Origin: Paraplanobispora takensis
Lineage (GTDB): Bacteria > Actinomycetota > Actinomycetes > Streptosporangiales > Streptosporangiaceae
Direction of reading: 5' to 3'
Length of the DNA stretch: 64,000 nt
NCBI RefSeq assembly: GCF_016863195.1
Contig: NZ_BOOK01000008.1
Span: forward strand, 1 to 64,000
Shown piece after piece: positions 1 to 7,755 of this stretch. A program made the translations under genes and the position numbers. Below the pieces are notes generated by a model. The model was given only the letters and a program-made list of their open reading frames with translations. It made no database searches and had not been told where the DNA came from. The first letter of the stretch is position 1, and each line of letters opens with the position of its first letter.

Positions 1-254
1 GCGCCGCTCCAGGTGCCGGTCTCCACCGCGGTGCTGGCGGCGTAGTTGGTGGCCGGCTGCAGGGAGTAGATGAACGTATCAGCCACCGGCGCCAAACTCA
101 CCGACTGACCGGCAGCCAGCGCTTGGGACGGCGCCTGCCTCTGGGCTTCGGCATGACTGCGTTGGCCGACGACAGGAATCGACAGCAGGCACACCCCCAG
201 CGCGATCGCCAGGCTCCGGCGCGACAGAGGCAACCATGACCAACCACCGCGCAT
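1..254 (-). CDS. Secreted DNRLRE-type protein, N-terminal part only
   Basis: The reading frame starts at ATG 254 and is still open at the window edge, so only 84 residues are visible. AAGGAG lies 5 bases before the start. Residues 1-35 form a signal peptide: Arg-rich start, hydrophobic core LAIALGVCLLSIPVVG, then a likely cut after SHA. The mature part begins with VADTFIYSLQPATNYAAS, the usual opening of DNRLRE domains, which are beta-rich modules of exported proteins in actinomycetes. The function of the rest cannot be seen. The signal peptide is clear; the domain call rests on a short match. Confidence 0.6.
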   Translation of the reverse strand, partial: MRGGWSWLPLSRRSLAIALGVCLLSIPVVGQRSHAEAQRQAPSQALAAGQSVSLAPVADTFIYSLQPATNYAASTAVETGTWSG

Positions 255-310
255 GTCGGCTCCTTGGGAGGCTCACGGGGTACAACAGGCCCGGAGAAAC
301 ACCACAAAGC

Positions 311-356
311 TAGATCAACATCAGCAAGCAGGGACATACCGCACATGGTTGATCTA
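311..356. promoter_or_regulatory. Inverted repeat upstream of the secreted-protein gene
   Basis: The arms tagatcaac (311-319) and gttgatcta (348-356) are perfect 9-base inverted repeats about 60-100 bases upstream of the minus-strand start at 254. Spacing and position fit an operator or a transcript hairpin. Nothing else identifies a binding protein. Confidence 0.35.
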
Positions 357-477
357 TTGCTGCTGCTGATGGGGGAGCCCCTCTCCACCTCGCGCAGTAC
401 CCCACACCACCGGCACCGTGGTGCGCGGCAGCCTCAAACTGAGGCATGGATCACGGCGGGGGGCAGACATCGCCGAT

Positions 478-516
478 TCCGGAAGTAGGCTGCCAGCCCG
501 GCTGCCTACTTCCGGA
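478..516 (+). promoter_or_regulatory. Perfect 13-bp stem-loop upstream of gene 605
   Basis: tccggaagtaggc (478-490) and its exact complement gcctacttccgga (504-516) flank a 13-base loop, about 90 bases before the GTG at 605. No T-run follows, so an operator or 5'-UTR structure is more likely than a terminator. Confidence 0.4.
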
Positions 517-604
517 TGCACCCTGCCAACCTGGCGGCTTTCGCGCTCCCGGCACCGGGCTGCCATCTACTGGCGCCCCGCGCTCCCACCGCAGGAGGTC
601 GTTC

Positions 605-1066
605 GTGGTCCAGCTCCACCTTTGTTCCGGCATCGGCCCCGGTGACCCGGACGTGCCCGTCGTGGCGCTCGTCATCGACCGCGACGGCCTACCCGGCGAG
701 CGCGCCCTGGACCGGCTGGGCATGTACTGCCATGAGTGGGAGGGCGGGTTGTACCTGCTGCAAACCGACGGCTGGGCCGAGCGTGTCCTTGAGGGCACCC
801 GCCTGGTGGTCGACGTCGTGGTGTACCCGATTGGACTGCACAAGGTCGGTGTGGAGGTCGCGGCGTTCCCCAGCCGCTCGGCCATCGACCCGGACGCGCT
901 CCTGGTGCTGCGTGCCGAGGCTGTGGTGGACCGGCGGGTGTACGCACAAGCGGCTCCCGAGACCCTGGTGTTCACCGCGGACCCGGGCCACACGCCCGAT
1001 GACGCGATCGCCTCCGGACTATGGCCGATGGTGCTCGCGCCCCCACCCACCGAAACGGCAAACTAA
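605..1066 (+). CDS. Hypothetical protein, 153 aa
   Basis: I do not recognise this protein. The start is chosen at GTG 605 because AGGAGG sits 6 bases upstream; the frame is open further upstream but without a ribosome site. It is acidic and soluble, with no signal peptide or membrane segment. The middle carries aromatic residues in CHEWEGGLYLLQTDGW, followed by alternating hydrophobic stretches such as LVVDVVVYPIGL that suggest beta strands, and it ends in a proline-rich tail. Codon use is typical of the host. No neighbour shows its role. Confidence 0.55.
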   Translation: MVQLHLCSGIGPGDPDVPVVALVIDRDGLPGERALDRLGMYCHEWEGGLYLLQTDGWAERVLEGTRLVVDVVVYPIGLHKVGVEVAAFPSRSAIDPDALLVLRAEAVVDRRVYAQAAPETLVFTADPGHTPDDAIASGLWPMVLAPPPTETAN

Positions 1067-1458
1067 GCCCGGACGAGACCCTGCCGTCGTGCCTGTTCCA
1101 CCCTGCCGATCCCCCGCTCGTTGTACTCATCACTGGCAGCCTTCGTCCGGAACGGACACCTGTTGTTGCGCGCGGAATTGAGGGCAGGGAGGTCAGGCAC
1201 CACCCTGCGGCGCGACTCGGCCAAGCCAGCGGCCCCGCCCTGGACCGAGTGGCGGTGAGGCGCCAGAGGTAGCGTGCCCGCCTGCCACACGGCGCCTGGA
1301 TACAGAGCCCTGCCCGCCAGCCGGGTCGGGGGCTGAGGTGCGAGATAGCCGTCCCTTGCCCCGTACATGATCCAGAAGGCGTCGCTTGAGCCAGAGCAAA
1401 GAAGATTACTTCCAGCAAATCTCTTGTACTCAGTCAAAATTTGGCGCATCCTTCAAAC
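1067..1458. other. Gap without a recognisable gene
   Basis: Nearly 400 bases separate two hypothetical genes. A minus-strand frame of about 128 codons (1449 to 1063) is open but has no ribosome site and no recognisable motif. The last 60 bases before the next start are comparatively AT-rich and probably hold its promoter. Confidence 0.4.
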
Positions 1459-2058
1459 ATGAGCACGCGACACCTGCTGAACGACCTGGCCGCCATCTGC
1501 TATCCGGAACCGGCCTTCCCCGAAGAGGACCAGACACCGCCTGCCGAGCGGGACGCCGCACGCGCCGGCACCGAAGAGGCCCGCGCCGCCTTTCTTGCGC
1601 AGCTGGCCGCGGCCGAGGAGGGCAGCGGCCCGGACTTCGACCCGCTGCTGAACACCCTGGGAAACCTGGTCGCGATCAAGAAGGACGCCGACGAGAAGAT
1701 CCGGCTGCTGCTGGCCTACGGACGCATCTACACCACCCCGCGCCCGCACACCCTGGAGGCCCTCGGCCAGGCCGCCGGGCTCACCCCCTCGGGAGTCAGC
1801 CGGGCCTTCGGCGCCGAAGAGATCCTCCAGGTCGGCGACCGCACCGGCCTGCGCCCGGCCGCCGCCGATGTCAGCGACCACCACCCCGAGCTCTTCCCCG
1901 AGGGCACCGCCAGCCAGAGGAGGTGCACCTGGGGCGGCAGCCGCACCAATCCGTGCACCGATGCGGCCAAGTACATCGTCACCGACAAGTCCGGCACCCG
2001 CTGGGCATGCTGCGACAGCCACCTGCCCGGCTACCTCCGCTCCCGCCCCCGCGCCTAA
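1459..2058 (+). CDS. Hypothetical protein with HTH-like segment and Cys-rich tail, 199 aa
   Basis: I do not recognise the family. ATG 1459 is preferred over an in-frame TTG 18 bases upstream; neither has a clear ribosome site, so the mRNA may be leaderless. The N-terminal half is acidic and helical. Around residues 95-120 the stretch TLEALGQAAGLTPSGVSRAF reads like a helix-turn-helix (ALGQAAGL-turn-SGVSRAF). The C-terminus has Cys and His residues in RRCTWGG, NPCTDAAKYIV and WACCDSHLP, a plausible small zinc site. A DNA-binding role is inference. A strong hairpin follows at 2179-2218. Confidence 0.55.
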   Translation: MSTRHLLNDLAAICYPEPAFPEEDQTPPAERDAARAGTEEARAAFLAQLAAAEEGSGPDFDPLLNTLGNLVAIKKDADEKIRLLLAYGRIYTTPRPHTLEALGQAAGLTPSGVSRAFGAEEILQVGDRTGLRPAAADVSDHHPELFPEGTASQRRCTWGGSRTNPCTDAAKYIVTDKSGTRWACCDSHLPGYLRSRPRA

Positions 2059-2178
2059 TTGGCTGTGTCCGCCCTCGCCCGCTCCGGGAGGGGCGGAGCT
2101 AGCCGTCGCGGCCCGCCCGACCCTCGACGGCTCGGTGACGTCGCTGGCCGCTCGGTTGCTGCTCAAGGGCCACTGTCT

Positions 2179-2218
2179 GCTTTGATCTCTCGCCGCCGCT
2201 ACAGCGAGAGATCAAAGC
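2179..2218 (+). terminator. 14-bp stem-loop, probable terminator
   Basis: gctttgatctctcg (2179-2192) pairs perfectly with cgagagatcaaagc (2205-2218) around a 12-base loop. It lies 120 bases after the stop of the gene ending at 2058. There is no T-tract, as is common in high-GC actinomycetes. Confidence 0.45.
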
Positions 2219-2245
2219 ACAGCAGAGATCATCTGTTAGGAGCTC

Positions 2246-2450
2246 TTACTCTGTCGGGCGCGGTGGCGGTGCCGGGAGACGGTCGTTGATCGTCGGAGGC
2301 TTGCCGGTCGTGGTGGAGAACGGCTGCAGGGTGAACATGATCCGGTGGGTGTCGCTATGGGTGCTCTTGCGGCCTGCGCCTACCTCCACCACGCCCAGGC
2401 TCAGCTTGCCCTCACCTCCATTTTCCCGGGAGAGGGACTGTACAAACAAC
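2246..2450 (-). pseudogene. C-terminal fragment of a Trypco2-like protein, cut by the IS
   Basis: This minus-strand frame begins exactly at the left end of the insertion sequence and runs 67 codons to TAA at 2246. It contains KLSLGVVEVGAGRK and THRIMFTLQP, which resemble the C-terminal strands of trypsin-co-occurring domain 2 (Trypco2). Those domains are small accessory domains linked to trypsin-like and other effector proteins in bacterial conflict systems. The N-terminal half is missing and is not found on the far side of the IS, so this is a remnant. The family assignment is by eye. Confidence 0.45.
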
Positions 2451-2479
2451 GGCCCTGTCTCACATTCGGTGGTGACGGA
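2451..2479 (+). repeat. Left terminal inverted repeat of the ISL3 element
   Basis: This 29-base end is the exact reverse complement of 3974-4002. The two ends diverge immediately inside this boundary. Confidence 0.9.
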
Positions 2480-2487
2480 GTGTGCAG

Positions 2488-3947
2488 CTATCCGAGGAGG
2501 ATGCGATGGCGAAGGAGGGTGAAGCCTGCTCGTCCATGCATCTGGCGGGCAATCCGTTTGGTCTTGGTGTTGACGCCCTCGGTGGGGCCGTTGCTGTAGG
2601 GCAGGGTGAGCGCGGCGATGACGGCGGCGCGATCTCGGTCCAGGCCCCGGGTGAAGGCGTGCAGATGAGGCAGTCCGGTTGCGCGGACCTGGACGATCCA
2701 GGCCGAGAGCCTGTCGGCATTGCCTTGGCGAGGTGTGAGTAGCGTGGCGAAGTCCCTGATGTTGACGGCCAGTTCAGTCATTTCTGGGCAGGCGGCGGTG
2801 AGCCGGGCCAGGAGGTCGTGATGTTCGCTCTTGAGGTTGTCGGGCCGGGTGAGGATCATGCGGGCGAGCCTGCGCGGGGAGATGTGAGGGCGGTCGGCGT
2901 CCGCGCGGCCTTGGTTGATGTACTTGTGCAGGAGATTGAGGCAGCCGGTGAAGCCGAGGTCCTTGATCTCTTCGAAGAGGTGCTTGACGGGGACGGCGGG
3001 GTTCTCGGCTCGGCGCTTGCGCAGGTGTTCGCGGTAGGGGTCGACGAGGCCGGCGCGGTATTTGGGGACGCGGAGCATCCGCTCGGGCCGGTCGGCGCGG
3101 GCGTAGCGTTTGACGGTATTGAGGGCCAGCTGGAGGCGGCGGGCGCATTCGAGTAGACCGACGCCCTGATCGAGGAGGCCGTGGACCTGGTGCCAGCGCT
3201 CCAAGGTGGTCTGCGCGCGGGGCCCGTCGTAGATGGGTGCATCCAGGACGCCGGCCCAGCAGCTGCTGTGCGCCTTCACCTCGCTGAGCGCGGCTTCGCA
3301 CAGGTTGTGCCACAGGTGCCATCGGTCGGCGACCTGCACGGCGTCGGGAAGAGCGCGGTGGATGGCCTCGGCGTAGGTCGCGGAGCCGTCGCGGCAGATG
3401 ATCTGGATGCCGGGATGATCACGCAGCCATGCCTGCAGGGTGTCGGCGGTCCGGTCGGGCAGCACGTCGATCCGCTCGTGGGTCTCGGCCCGGTGGGTAA
3501 CGGGATCCGTAGGAGGGTGCGCAGGGCCGTGTGCCGCGACAGGCTCACCGCGAGTATCGCCAGCAAACGCGATCCCGCCCGGCCCGCTAACTCGTGGACC
3601 ACGGCCTGGACCTGCTTGGTCAGGCGGGCGGTGCGGCGCTGATAGCGCTCCAGCACCCCGGGCACCTGCTCGCGGAAGGTGTGGCGGCAACCTCGCGTCG
3701 GGCACCTCAGACGCCGTACCCGCACGCGGACCACCACCCGCCGCCCATCGACCGGCACATCCATCACCGTCCGCAGCTGATAGCCGTGCACCCGCCGCGA
3801 CGATCCCCCGCACGCCGGACAGAGCGCCTCCTGCTGCGGAGTCCTCGCCCGCACCACGACCTGCTCGCTCTCGGCGGCCACATCCTCTATGACCAGTGGG
3901 GACAGACCCGAGAACACTAGCTGCGCAAGCTCGTTGACATCCTTCAC
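2488..3947 (-). pseudogene. ISL3-family transposase, frameshifted with internal deletion
   Basis: The N-terminal part starts at 3947 and has the ISL3 zinc-ribbon (CPACGG, then RCPTRGCRHTF) and the helical DNA-binding region up to SLSRHTALRTLLRIPLP. Near 3515 the protein passes to another frame and resumes at ETHERIDVLPDRTADTLQAWL, continuing through the DDE core (ADRWHLWHNL) to the C-terminal motif LPYSNGPTEGVNTKTKRIAR. In intact relatives a segment with VDDFALRRGHxY lies between these blocks. It is absent here, so the first catalytic Asp is lost. The element cannot mobilise itself with this protein. Confidence 0.85.
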
Positions 3948-3973
3948 AGGAAGGTCAACGAGCCTCGCGACTT

Positions 3974-4002
3974 TCCGTCACCACCGAATGTGAGACAGGG
4001 CC
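3974..4002 (-). repeat. Right terminal inverted repeat of the ISL3 element
   Basis: It matches the left end at 29 of 29 positions and lies 26 bases upstream of the transposase start. Confidence 0.9.
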
Positions 4003-4166
4003 TTCATTGGACAGACCCCCATGTCGGTCTGGCAGAAGGCGGAGGCGCTCGGCCGCGATGGCCGATAAGCGGCCGGGCACCGCTGCTCCGGCTGTGATCT
4101 ACCGCTTTGAAGACAGGCTCCAAGGGTCCGTGTACGGAGCCGGTCGGCGCGCACCATGGATCCGCC

Positions 4167-4206
4167 GGCTCTCCTCCGTCTAATGGTGCGAGATACGAGG
4201 AGAGCC
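4167..4206 (+). promoter_or_regulatory. Hairpin covering the ribosome site of the sigma factor gene
   Basis: ggctctcct (4167-4175) is the exact complement of aggagagcc (4198-4206), and pairing can extend past one bulged base. The right arm contains the only ribosome-binding sequence of the TTG start at 4208, so folding would hide it. It could equally be a DNA operator. Confidence 0.4.
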
Positions 4207-4207
4207 C

Positions 4208-4795
4208 TTGCACCCCGACCATCAGCGCGACTTCACCGAGTTCGTCGCCAGGCGATCCGACAGCTTGATCAGGCTCGCCTATGTCCTGACCAACGACCAG
4301 CACGCCGCCGAGGACCTGTTGCAGACGGCGCTGACCAAGACGGTCGCCCACTGGCGGCGCATCCGGGACAACCCGGAGGCATACGTGCGCCGGGTCATGT
4401 ACCACGAACAGGTCGGGCGGTGGCGCAGCCCGCGCTGGGGCCGTGAACGCGTGCTCGAAGCGCCTCCCGATCACGGCGTGGCCGACCGCACCGGCGAGGT
4501 GGAGGCCCGCATCATCCTGGCCGAGGCGTTACGGATCCCGCCCGCGCGCAAACGGGCGGTGCTGGTGCTGCGCTACTACGAAGACCTCCCGGAGTCCGAG
4601 GTCGCCAAGATCATGGGCTGCTCGGTGGGCACCGTACGCAGCCAGACCCATCAAGCCGTCGGCCGCCGGGCTCACGGCGGTGACGGCGGCCGCGGTCACC
4701 GCCATGGTGGTCGCGACGGTGGTCCTGTCCTCCCCGGGCATCTCCGGCCCGGACACCGCGGCCGGTGTGGCGGTCCTGCCGGGCAACACCCCTGA
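4208..4795 (+). CDS. ECF sigma factor (SigE family), C-terminus replaced by a deletion fusion
   Basis: The first 153 residues are a normal SigE-type ECF sigma factor. Region 2 spans roughly residues 10-75 (LIRLAYVLTNDQHAAEDLLQ, then YVRRVMYHE), and region 4 spans 105-152 with the helix-turn-helix SEVAKIMGCSVGTVRSQTH. The TTG start follows GAGGAG. After residue 153, at about 4664, the frame runs for 42 codons of Gly/Arg/His-rich nonsense. The same DNA in the next frame encodes a membrane segment of the gene that should lie downstream, so a deletion has joined the two. Both sigma domains are present and may still work. Confidence 0.7.
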   Translation: MHPDHQRDFTEFVARRSDSLIRLAYVLTNDQHAAEDLLQTALTKTVAHWRRIRDNPEAYVRRVMYHEQVGRWRSPRWGRERVLEAPPDHGVADRTGEVEARIILAEALRIPPARKRAVLVLRYYEDLPESEVAKIMGCSVGTVRSQTHQAVGRRAHGGDGGRGHRHGGRDGGPVLPGHLRPGHRGRCGGPAGQHP

Positions 4796-5410
4796 GCAGC
4801 TGCGGCTCGTACGCGAGTGCATGCCCCGGGGCGGGCCGGTGCACAGCATGGACGGCGACTGGCGGATCGCCGAGCACGGGGCGGCTGAGGGCTTCCGGGT
4901 GCTGGCGGAATACCGGGACGAGGGCGGGAGCACTGCCCCGGTGGGCAGCGAGGCCGGTTTCGTGCTCTGTACGCCGACCGATCAGAAGGACATGGCCGAG
5001 CGTGCGGTCTTCACCCACTGGGGGTTCAAGCCGTCCGGGAACCTGGCCGGGCTCTCCGGTGATCTGCAGCCGGACGCGTACACCGGCCACACGCATTCGT
5101 ACACCGTCGGCGAGCAGCGGTTGCAGAAGGACGACGTGTACCGGGTCGTCGCCGGGCGGGCCGGCGACGCCGTGCGGCGGGTGGAGGTCGACTGGGTGGG
5201 CGGGCGACGCACGTCGGCGCGGATCGCCAACGGGTTCTTATCGCACGGATCATCGGCAGGCCGGTGCGCGACTCCGCGGACCCTGAGAACGCGGAGGCCG
5301 CGACCCTGGAATCGCCGCCCGTCACGGTGACGGCGTACGGGGCCGACGGGAAGGTGCTGGAGCAGGAGAAGGACATCGCGTTCGGACCGCTGGGATGCGG
5401 CAGCGGCTGA
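4662..5410 (+). pseudogene. Remnant of the sigma factor's downstream membrane protein gene
   Basis: From 4662 one frame encodes a transmembrane segment (AVTAAAVTAMVVATVVLSS) and then an extracytoplasmic region of about 170 residues. At about 5237 this frame breaks. Inserting one C in ttcttatc would restore ANGFLIARIIGRPV and continue to ADGKVLEQEKDIAFGPLG and TGA 5410. The N-terminal cytoplasmic part is missing, having been lost in the fusion to the sigma gene. The layout (SigE-type sigma gene followed by a single-pass membrane protein) suggests a former anti-sigma-like or sensor partner; that function is inferred. Confidence 0.65.
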
Positions 5411-5504
5411 CGGCATCAGGCAGCCGCCGGAGCCGCGACAGGCCGGTGCCTCCCGGTCGCCGGTCCCGGCCGCGGTGCGGCCGGGACCTTACGCCGGGAC
5501 TTTA

Positions 5505-5556
5505 CGCCGGAGCCTCGCCCCGGAAGCCTCCGCCGGAGCCTCGCCCCGGAAGCCTC
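5505..5556. repeat. Two tandem 26-bp repeats
   Basis: The 26-base unit at 5505-5530 is repeated exactly at 5531-5556 between the broken membrane protein gene and the aldo/keto reductase. A partial third unit follows. It may act as a transcription end region; it does not encode an obvious protein. Confidence 0.8.
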
Positions 5557-5597
5557 CGCCGGGCCCTTTCGCCGCCGCACCCCTCGCGTGGGCGAGG

Positions 5598-6521
5598 TCA
5601 GCGGGAGGCGTCGTCCAGCAGCGCGAGCTCGTCCTCGCCCAGGGTCACCTCGGTGGCCGCGAGCAGCGGGCGGAGCTGCTCGACGTCGCGGGCGCTGGCG
5701 ATCGGCGCGGCCACGGTGGGCTGGGCGGCCAGCCAGGCGAGCGCGATCGTCGCCGGGACGGTGTCGTGGGCGACGGCCACCTTGTCCAGGGCCTCCAGGA
5801 CGCGGGGCCCGCGCTCGGTGGCGAGGTACTCCGAGGCCTTGCCGGCGCGCGGGCTGTCGACCTGCACCCCGGACCGGTACTTGCCGGTCAGGAAGCCGCG
5901 GGCCAGCCCGTAGTACGGCGTGCTGGTCAGCCCGGCACCGGCCACCACCTCCCGCAGAGCGCCCTCGTAGCCGCGCTCGACCAGGTTGTACTGCTGCTGC
6001 ACCACCCCGTAGCGGGCCAGACCCTCCCGCTCGGAGACGGCCAGCGCCTCGGCCAGCCGGTCGGCCTCGTAGTTGGAGGCGCCGATGTTGCGGATCTTGC
6101 CCTCGCGGATCAGCGCGTCGAACGTGGCGAGGGTCTCCTCCAGCGGGGTCTCCTCGTCGTCGAGGTGAGCCCAGTACAGGTCGATGTAGTCGGTCTGCAG
6201 ACGGCGGAGGGAGTCCTCCACGGCAGCCCGGATGTTCGCCTCCGACAGCCCCGGACGGCTGTCCAGCATGCCCACCTTGGTCGCGAGCACGATCCGGTCG
6301 CGGTTGCGGCGCGAGGCCGTCCACTCGCCGATGATCGTCTCCGACTCGCCGCCGGAGTGCCCGGGAACCCAGCGGGAGTAGACGTCGGCGGTGTCGATGA
6401 AGTTGCCGCCCGCCTCGACGTAGGCGTCCAGGACGGCGAAGGAGGCCTCCCGGTCGGCGGTCCAGCCGAAGACGTTGCCGCCGAGGCAGAGCGGGAAGAG
6501 GTTCAGCTCAGAAAAGCTCAT
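5598..6521 (-). CDS. Aldo/keto reductase, 307 aa
   Basis: This is an NAD(P)H-dependent aldo/keto reductase with a TIM-barrel fold and family-typical length. The catalytic tetrad can be read: Asp and Tyr in NFIDTADVYS, Lys in LATKVG and His in LYWAHLDDEETP. The barrel and cofactor-site segments IRNIGASNYEADR, GVVQQQYNLVER and TIALAWLAAQP follow in the usual order. ATG 6521 is preferred; an in-frame GTG lies 9 bases upstream. The substrate is unknown. It is transcribed divergently from the esterase gene at 6624. Confidence 0.85.
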   Translation of the reverse strand: MSFSELNLFPLCLGGNVFGWTADREASFAVLDAYVEAGGNFIDTADVYSRWVPGHSGGESETIIGEWTASRRNRDRIVLATKVGMLDSRPGLSEANIRAAVEDSLRRLQTDYIDLYWAHLDDEETPLEETLATFDALIREGKIRNIGASNYEADRLAEALAVSEREGLARYGVVQQQYNLVERGYEGALREVVAGAGLTSTPYYGLARGFLTGKYRSGVQVDSPRAGKASEYLATERGPRVLEALDKVAVAHDTVPATIALAWLAAQPTVAAPIASARDVEQLRPLLAATEVTLGEDELALLDDASR

Positions 6522-6623
6522 GGTCGCCACTCTATTGCCGAGTAGTCGCTCACTTTCGGGGCAGTCTCCGAGATCGACCGGACGTTATTATTTTCCGCGT
6601 CGATAAGACGGTCGGAGGCTCGC

Positions 6624-7676
6624 ATGGCACCCGGTTCGCGGCTGCGCGGATTCCTCGTCGGCGCCGTGGTCGTGGTCGGGCTGTTCGTCCTGGTGGTGGC
6701 CGCCACGATCGCGCTGATCACCAACCAGCGCCGGCCGGTCGCCGAGCCCGATCCCCCCTCCGCCTCCGCCACCTCCGAGCGGCCGGACCGGAGCCCGGCC
6801 CCCGAGGACCCCGAGGGCATCGAGGTGGTCGGGGAGCGGAGACTGGGCGAGCGCCGCATGGAGCTGACCCTGCGCTCCACCGCCCTGGCCGACGTCACCA
6901 AGGTCCGGCTGCTGCTGCCCCGGGGCTGGTCCCGCGAGGCCGGGCGGACCTGGCCGTCGCTGTGGCTGCTCCACGGCGGCCTGGACGACTATCGGGCGTG
7001 GTCGAGGTCGGACGTCGAGCGGCTCACCGAGGACGCGCAGGTCATCGTGGTGATGCCCGACGGGGGCAGGTGCGGCAGCTACTCCGACTGGTACAACGGC
7101 GGCGACGGCGGCCCGCCCCGCTGGGCGACCTACCACCTCAAGGAACTGCTGCCCCTGCTGGAGAGCCGCTACGCGGCGAACGGGGAGCGGGCGATCGCCG
7201 GATACTCCATGGGCGGCCAGGGCGCGATGCTGTACGCCGCGAGCGGGCGGTTCAAGGCCGCCGCCTCCTTCAGCGGGGCCGTGCACACCCTGATGCCCGG
7301 GGTGGACATCGCCGTGATGCTCGGCACCACCGCGGGGTGCTTCGGCACCGACTGGAAGCGCATCTGGGGCGACCCGCGCGGCGACCGCGAGGTCTGGGAG
7401 CAGCACAACCCCTACCATCAGGCCGCCGAGCTGCGCGGGGTCGGCCTCTACGTGGCCGCGGGCGACGGGCGCAAGGGGGAGGGCGAGCTCTTCGGCGACA
7501 TCACCGAGGAACTCGCCCACAAGGCGGCCACCGCCTTCGCCGGGCGCCTGCGGGAGCTCGGCGTCCCGGTGGAGACGCACTTCTACCGCGGCCGCCACAA
7601 CATGACCTACTGGAACAGGGAGCTGCGCCGGGCGCTGCCCATGCTCCTGGAGTCCGTCGGCGTGAAGACCGGCTGA
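6624..7676 (+). CDS. Membrane-anchored or secreted esterase (antigen-85-like fold), 350 aa
   Basis: Residues 8-32 form one hydrophobic segment (GFLVGAVVVVGLFVLVVAA) that serves as a signal anchor. A Pro/Ser/Glu-rich linker follows to about residue 65. The catalytic part has the alpha/beta-hydrolase oxyanion region WLLHGGLDDYRAW and the nucleophile elbow GYSMGG, with a likely catalytic His in YRGRHNMTYW near the C-terminus. This matches the putative esterase family (D/antigen 85 type), which cleaves or transfers acyl esters outside the membrane. GGAGG precedes the ATG by 5 bases. The substrate cannot be read from sequence. Confidence 0.8.
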   Translation: MAPGSRLRGFLVGAVVVVGLFVLVVAATIALITNQRRPVAEPDPPSASATSERPDRSPAPEDPEGIEVVGERRLGERRMELTLRSTALADVTKVRLLLPRGWSREAGRTWPSLWLLHGGLDDYRAWSRSDVERLTEDAQVIVVMPDGGRCGSYSDWYNGGDGGPPRWATYHLKELLPLLESRYAANGERAIAGYSMGGQGAMLYAASGRFKAAASFSGAVHTLMPGVDIAVMLGTTAGCFGTDWKRIWGDPRGDREVWEQHNPYHQAAELRGVGLYVAAGDGRKGEGELFGDITEELAHKAATAFAGRLRELGVPVETHFYRGRHNMTYWNRELRRALPMLLESVGVKTG

Positions 7677-7713
7677 GCCGGGGATCGCCGGCGGGGATCG
7701 CCGCCGCGCCGGC

Positions 7714-7740
7714 CCCGGCCCGCCCCTCGCCCGGGCCGGG
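7714..7740. terminator. GC-rich stem-loop between convergent genes
   Basis: cccggcccg (7714-7722) pairs with cgggccggg (7732-7740). It lies between the stop of the esterase gene (7676) and the stop of the acyltransferase gene (7756), so it can serve both. Confidence 0.5.
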
Positions 7741-7755
7741 ACCGGTCGTCCGCGG

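Larger units (their letters stand above)
255..604. other. Intergenic region between divergent genes
   Basis: About 350 bases lie between the divergent genes at 254 (minus) and 605 (plus). They contain the inverted repeat at 311-356 and the hairpin at 478-516. I see no convincing protein-coding frame. Confidence 0.5.
2451..4002 (-). mobile_element. ISL3-type insertion sequence, defective
   Basis: The element is bounded by 29-bp perfect terminal inverted repeats at 2451-2479 and 3974-4002, beginning ggccctgtctcacattcggt at the left end. It carries a single minus-strand transposase gene of the ISL3 family that is frameshifted and internally deleted. ISL3 elements normally duplicate 8 bases, but the flanks caaacaac and ttcattgg do not match, so the site has been rearranged since insertion. 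The left end truncates a Trypco2-like gene. Confidence 0.85.

Noticed and set aside
1063-1449. Open minus-strand frame of 128 codons between two hypothetical genes
   Set aside because: No ribosome site and no recognisable motif; amino-acid texture looks like an antisense shadow or chance open frame in high-GC DNA.
2443-4010. 8-bp target duplication around the ISL3 element
   Set aside because: The flanks caaacaac and ttcattgg do not match, so no duplication can be claimed.
4058-4183. Short plus frame just after the IS
   Set aside because: No ribosome site and no family resemblance, and it lies within the flank of a deletion-prone patch.
5505-5556. Tandem 26-bp repeats as a CRISPR array
   Set aside because: Only two directly abutting units with no spacers and no cas genes in the window.
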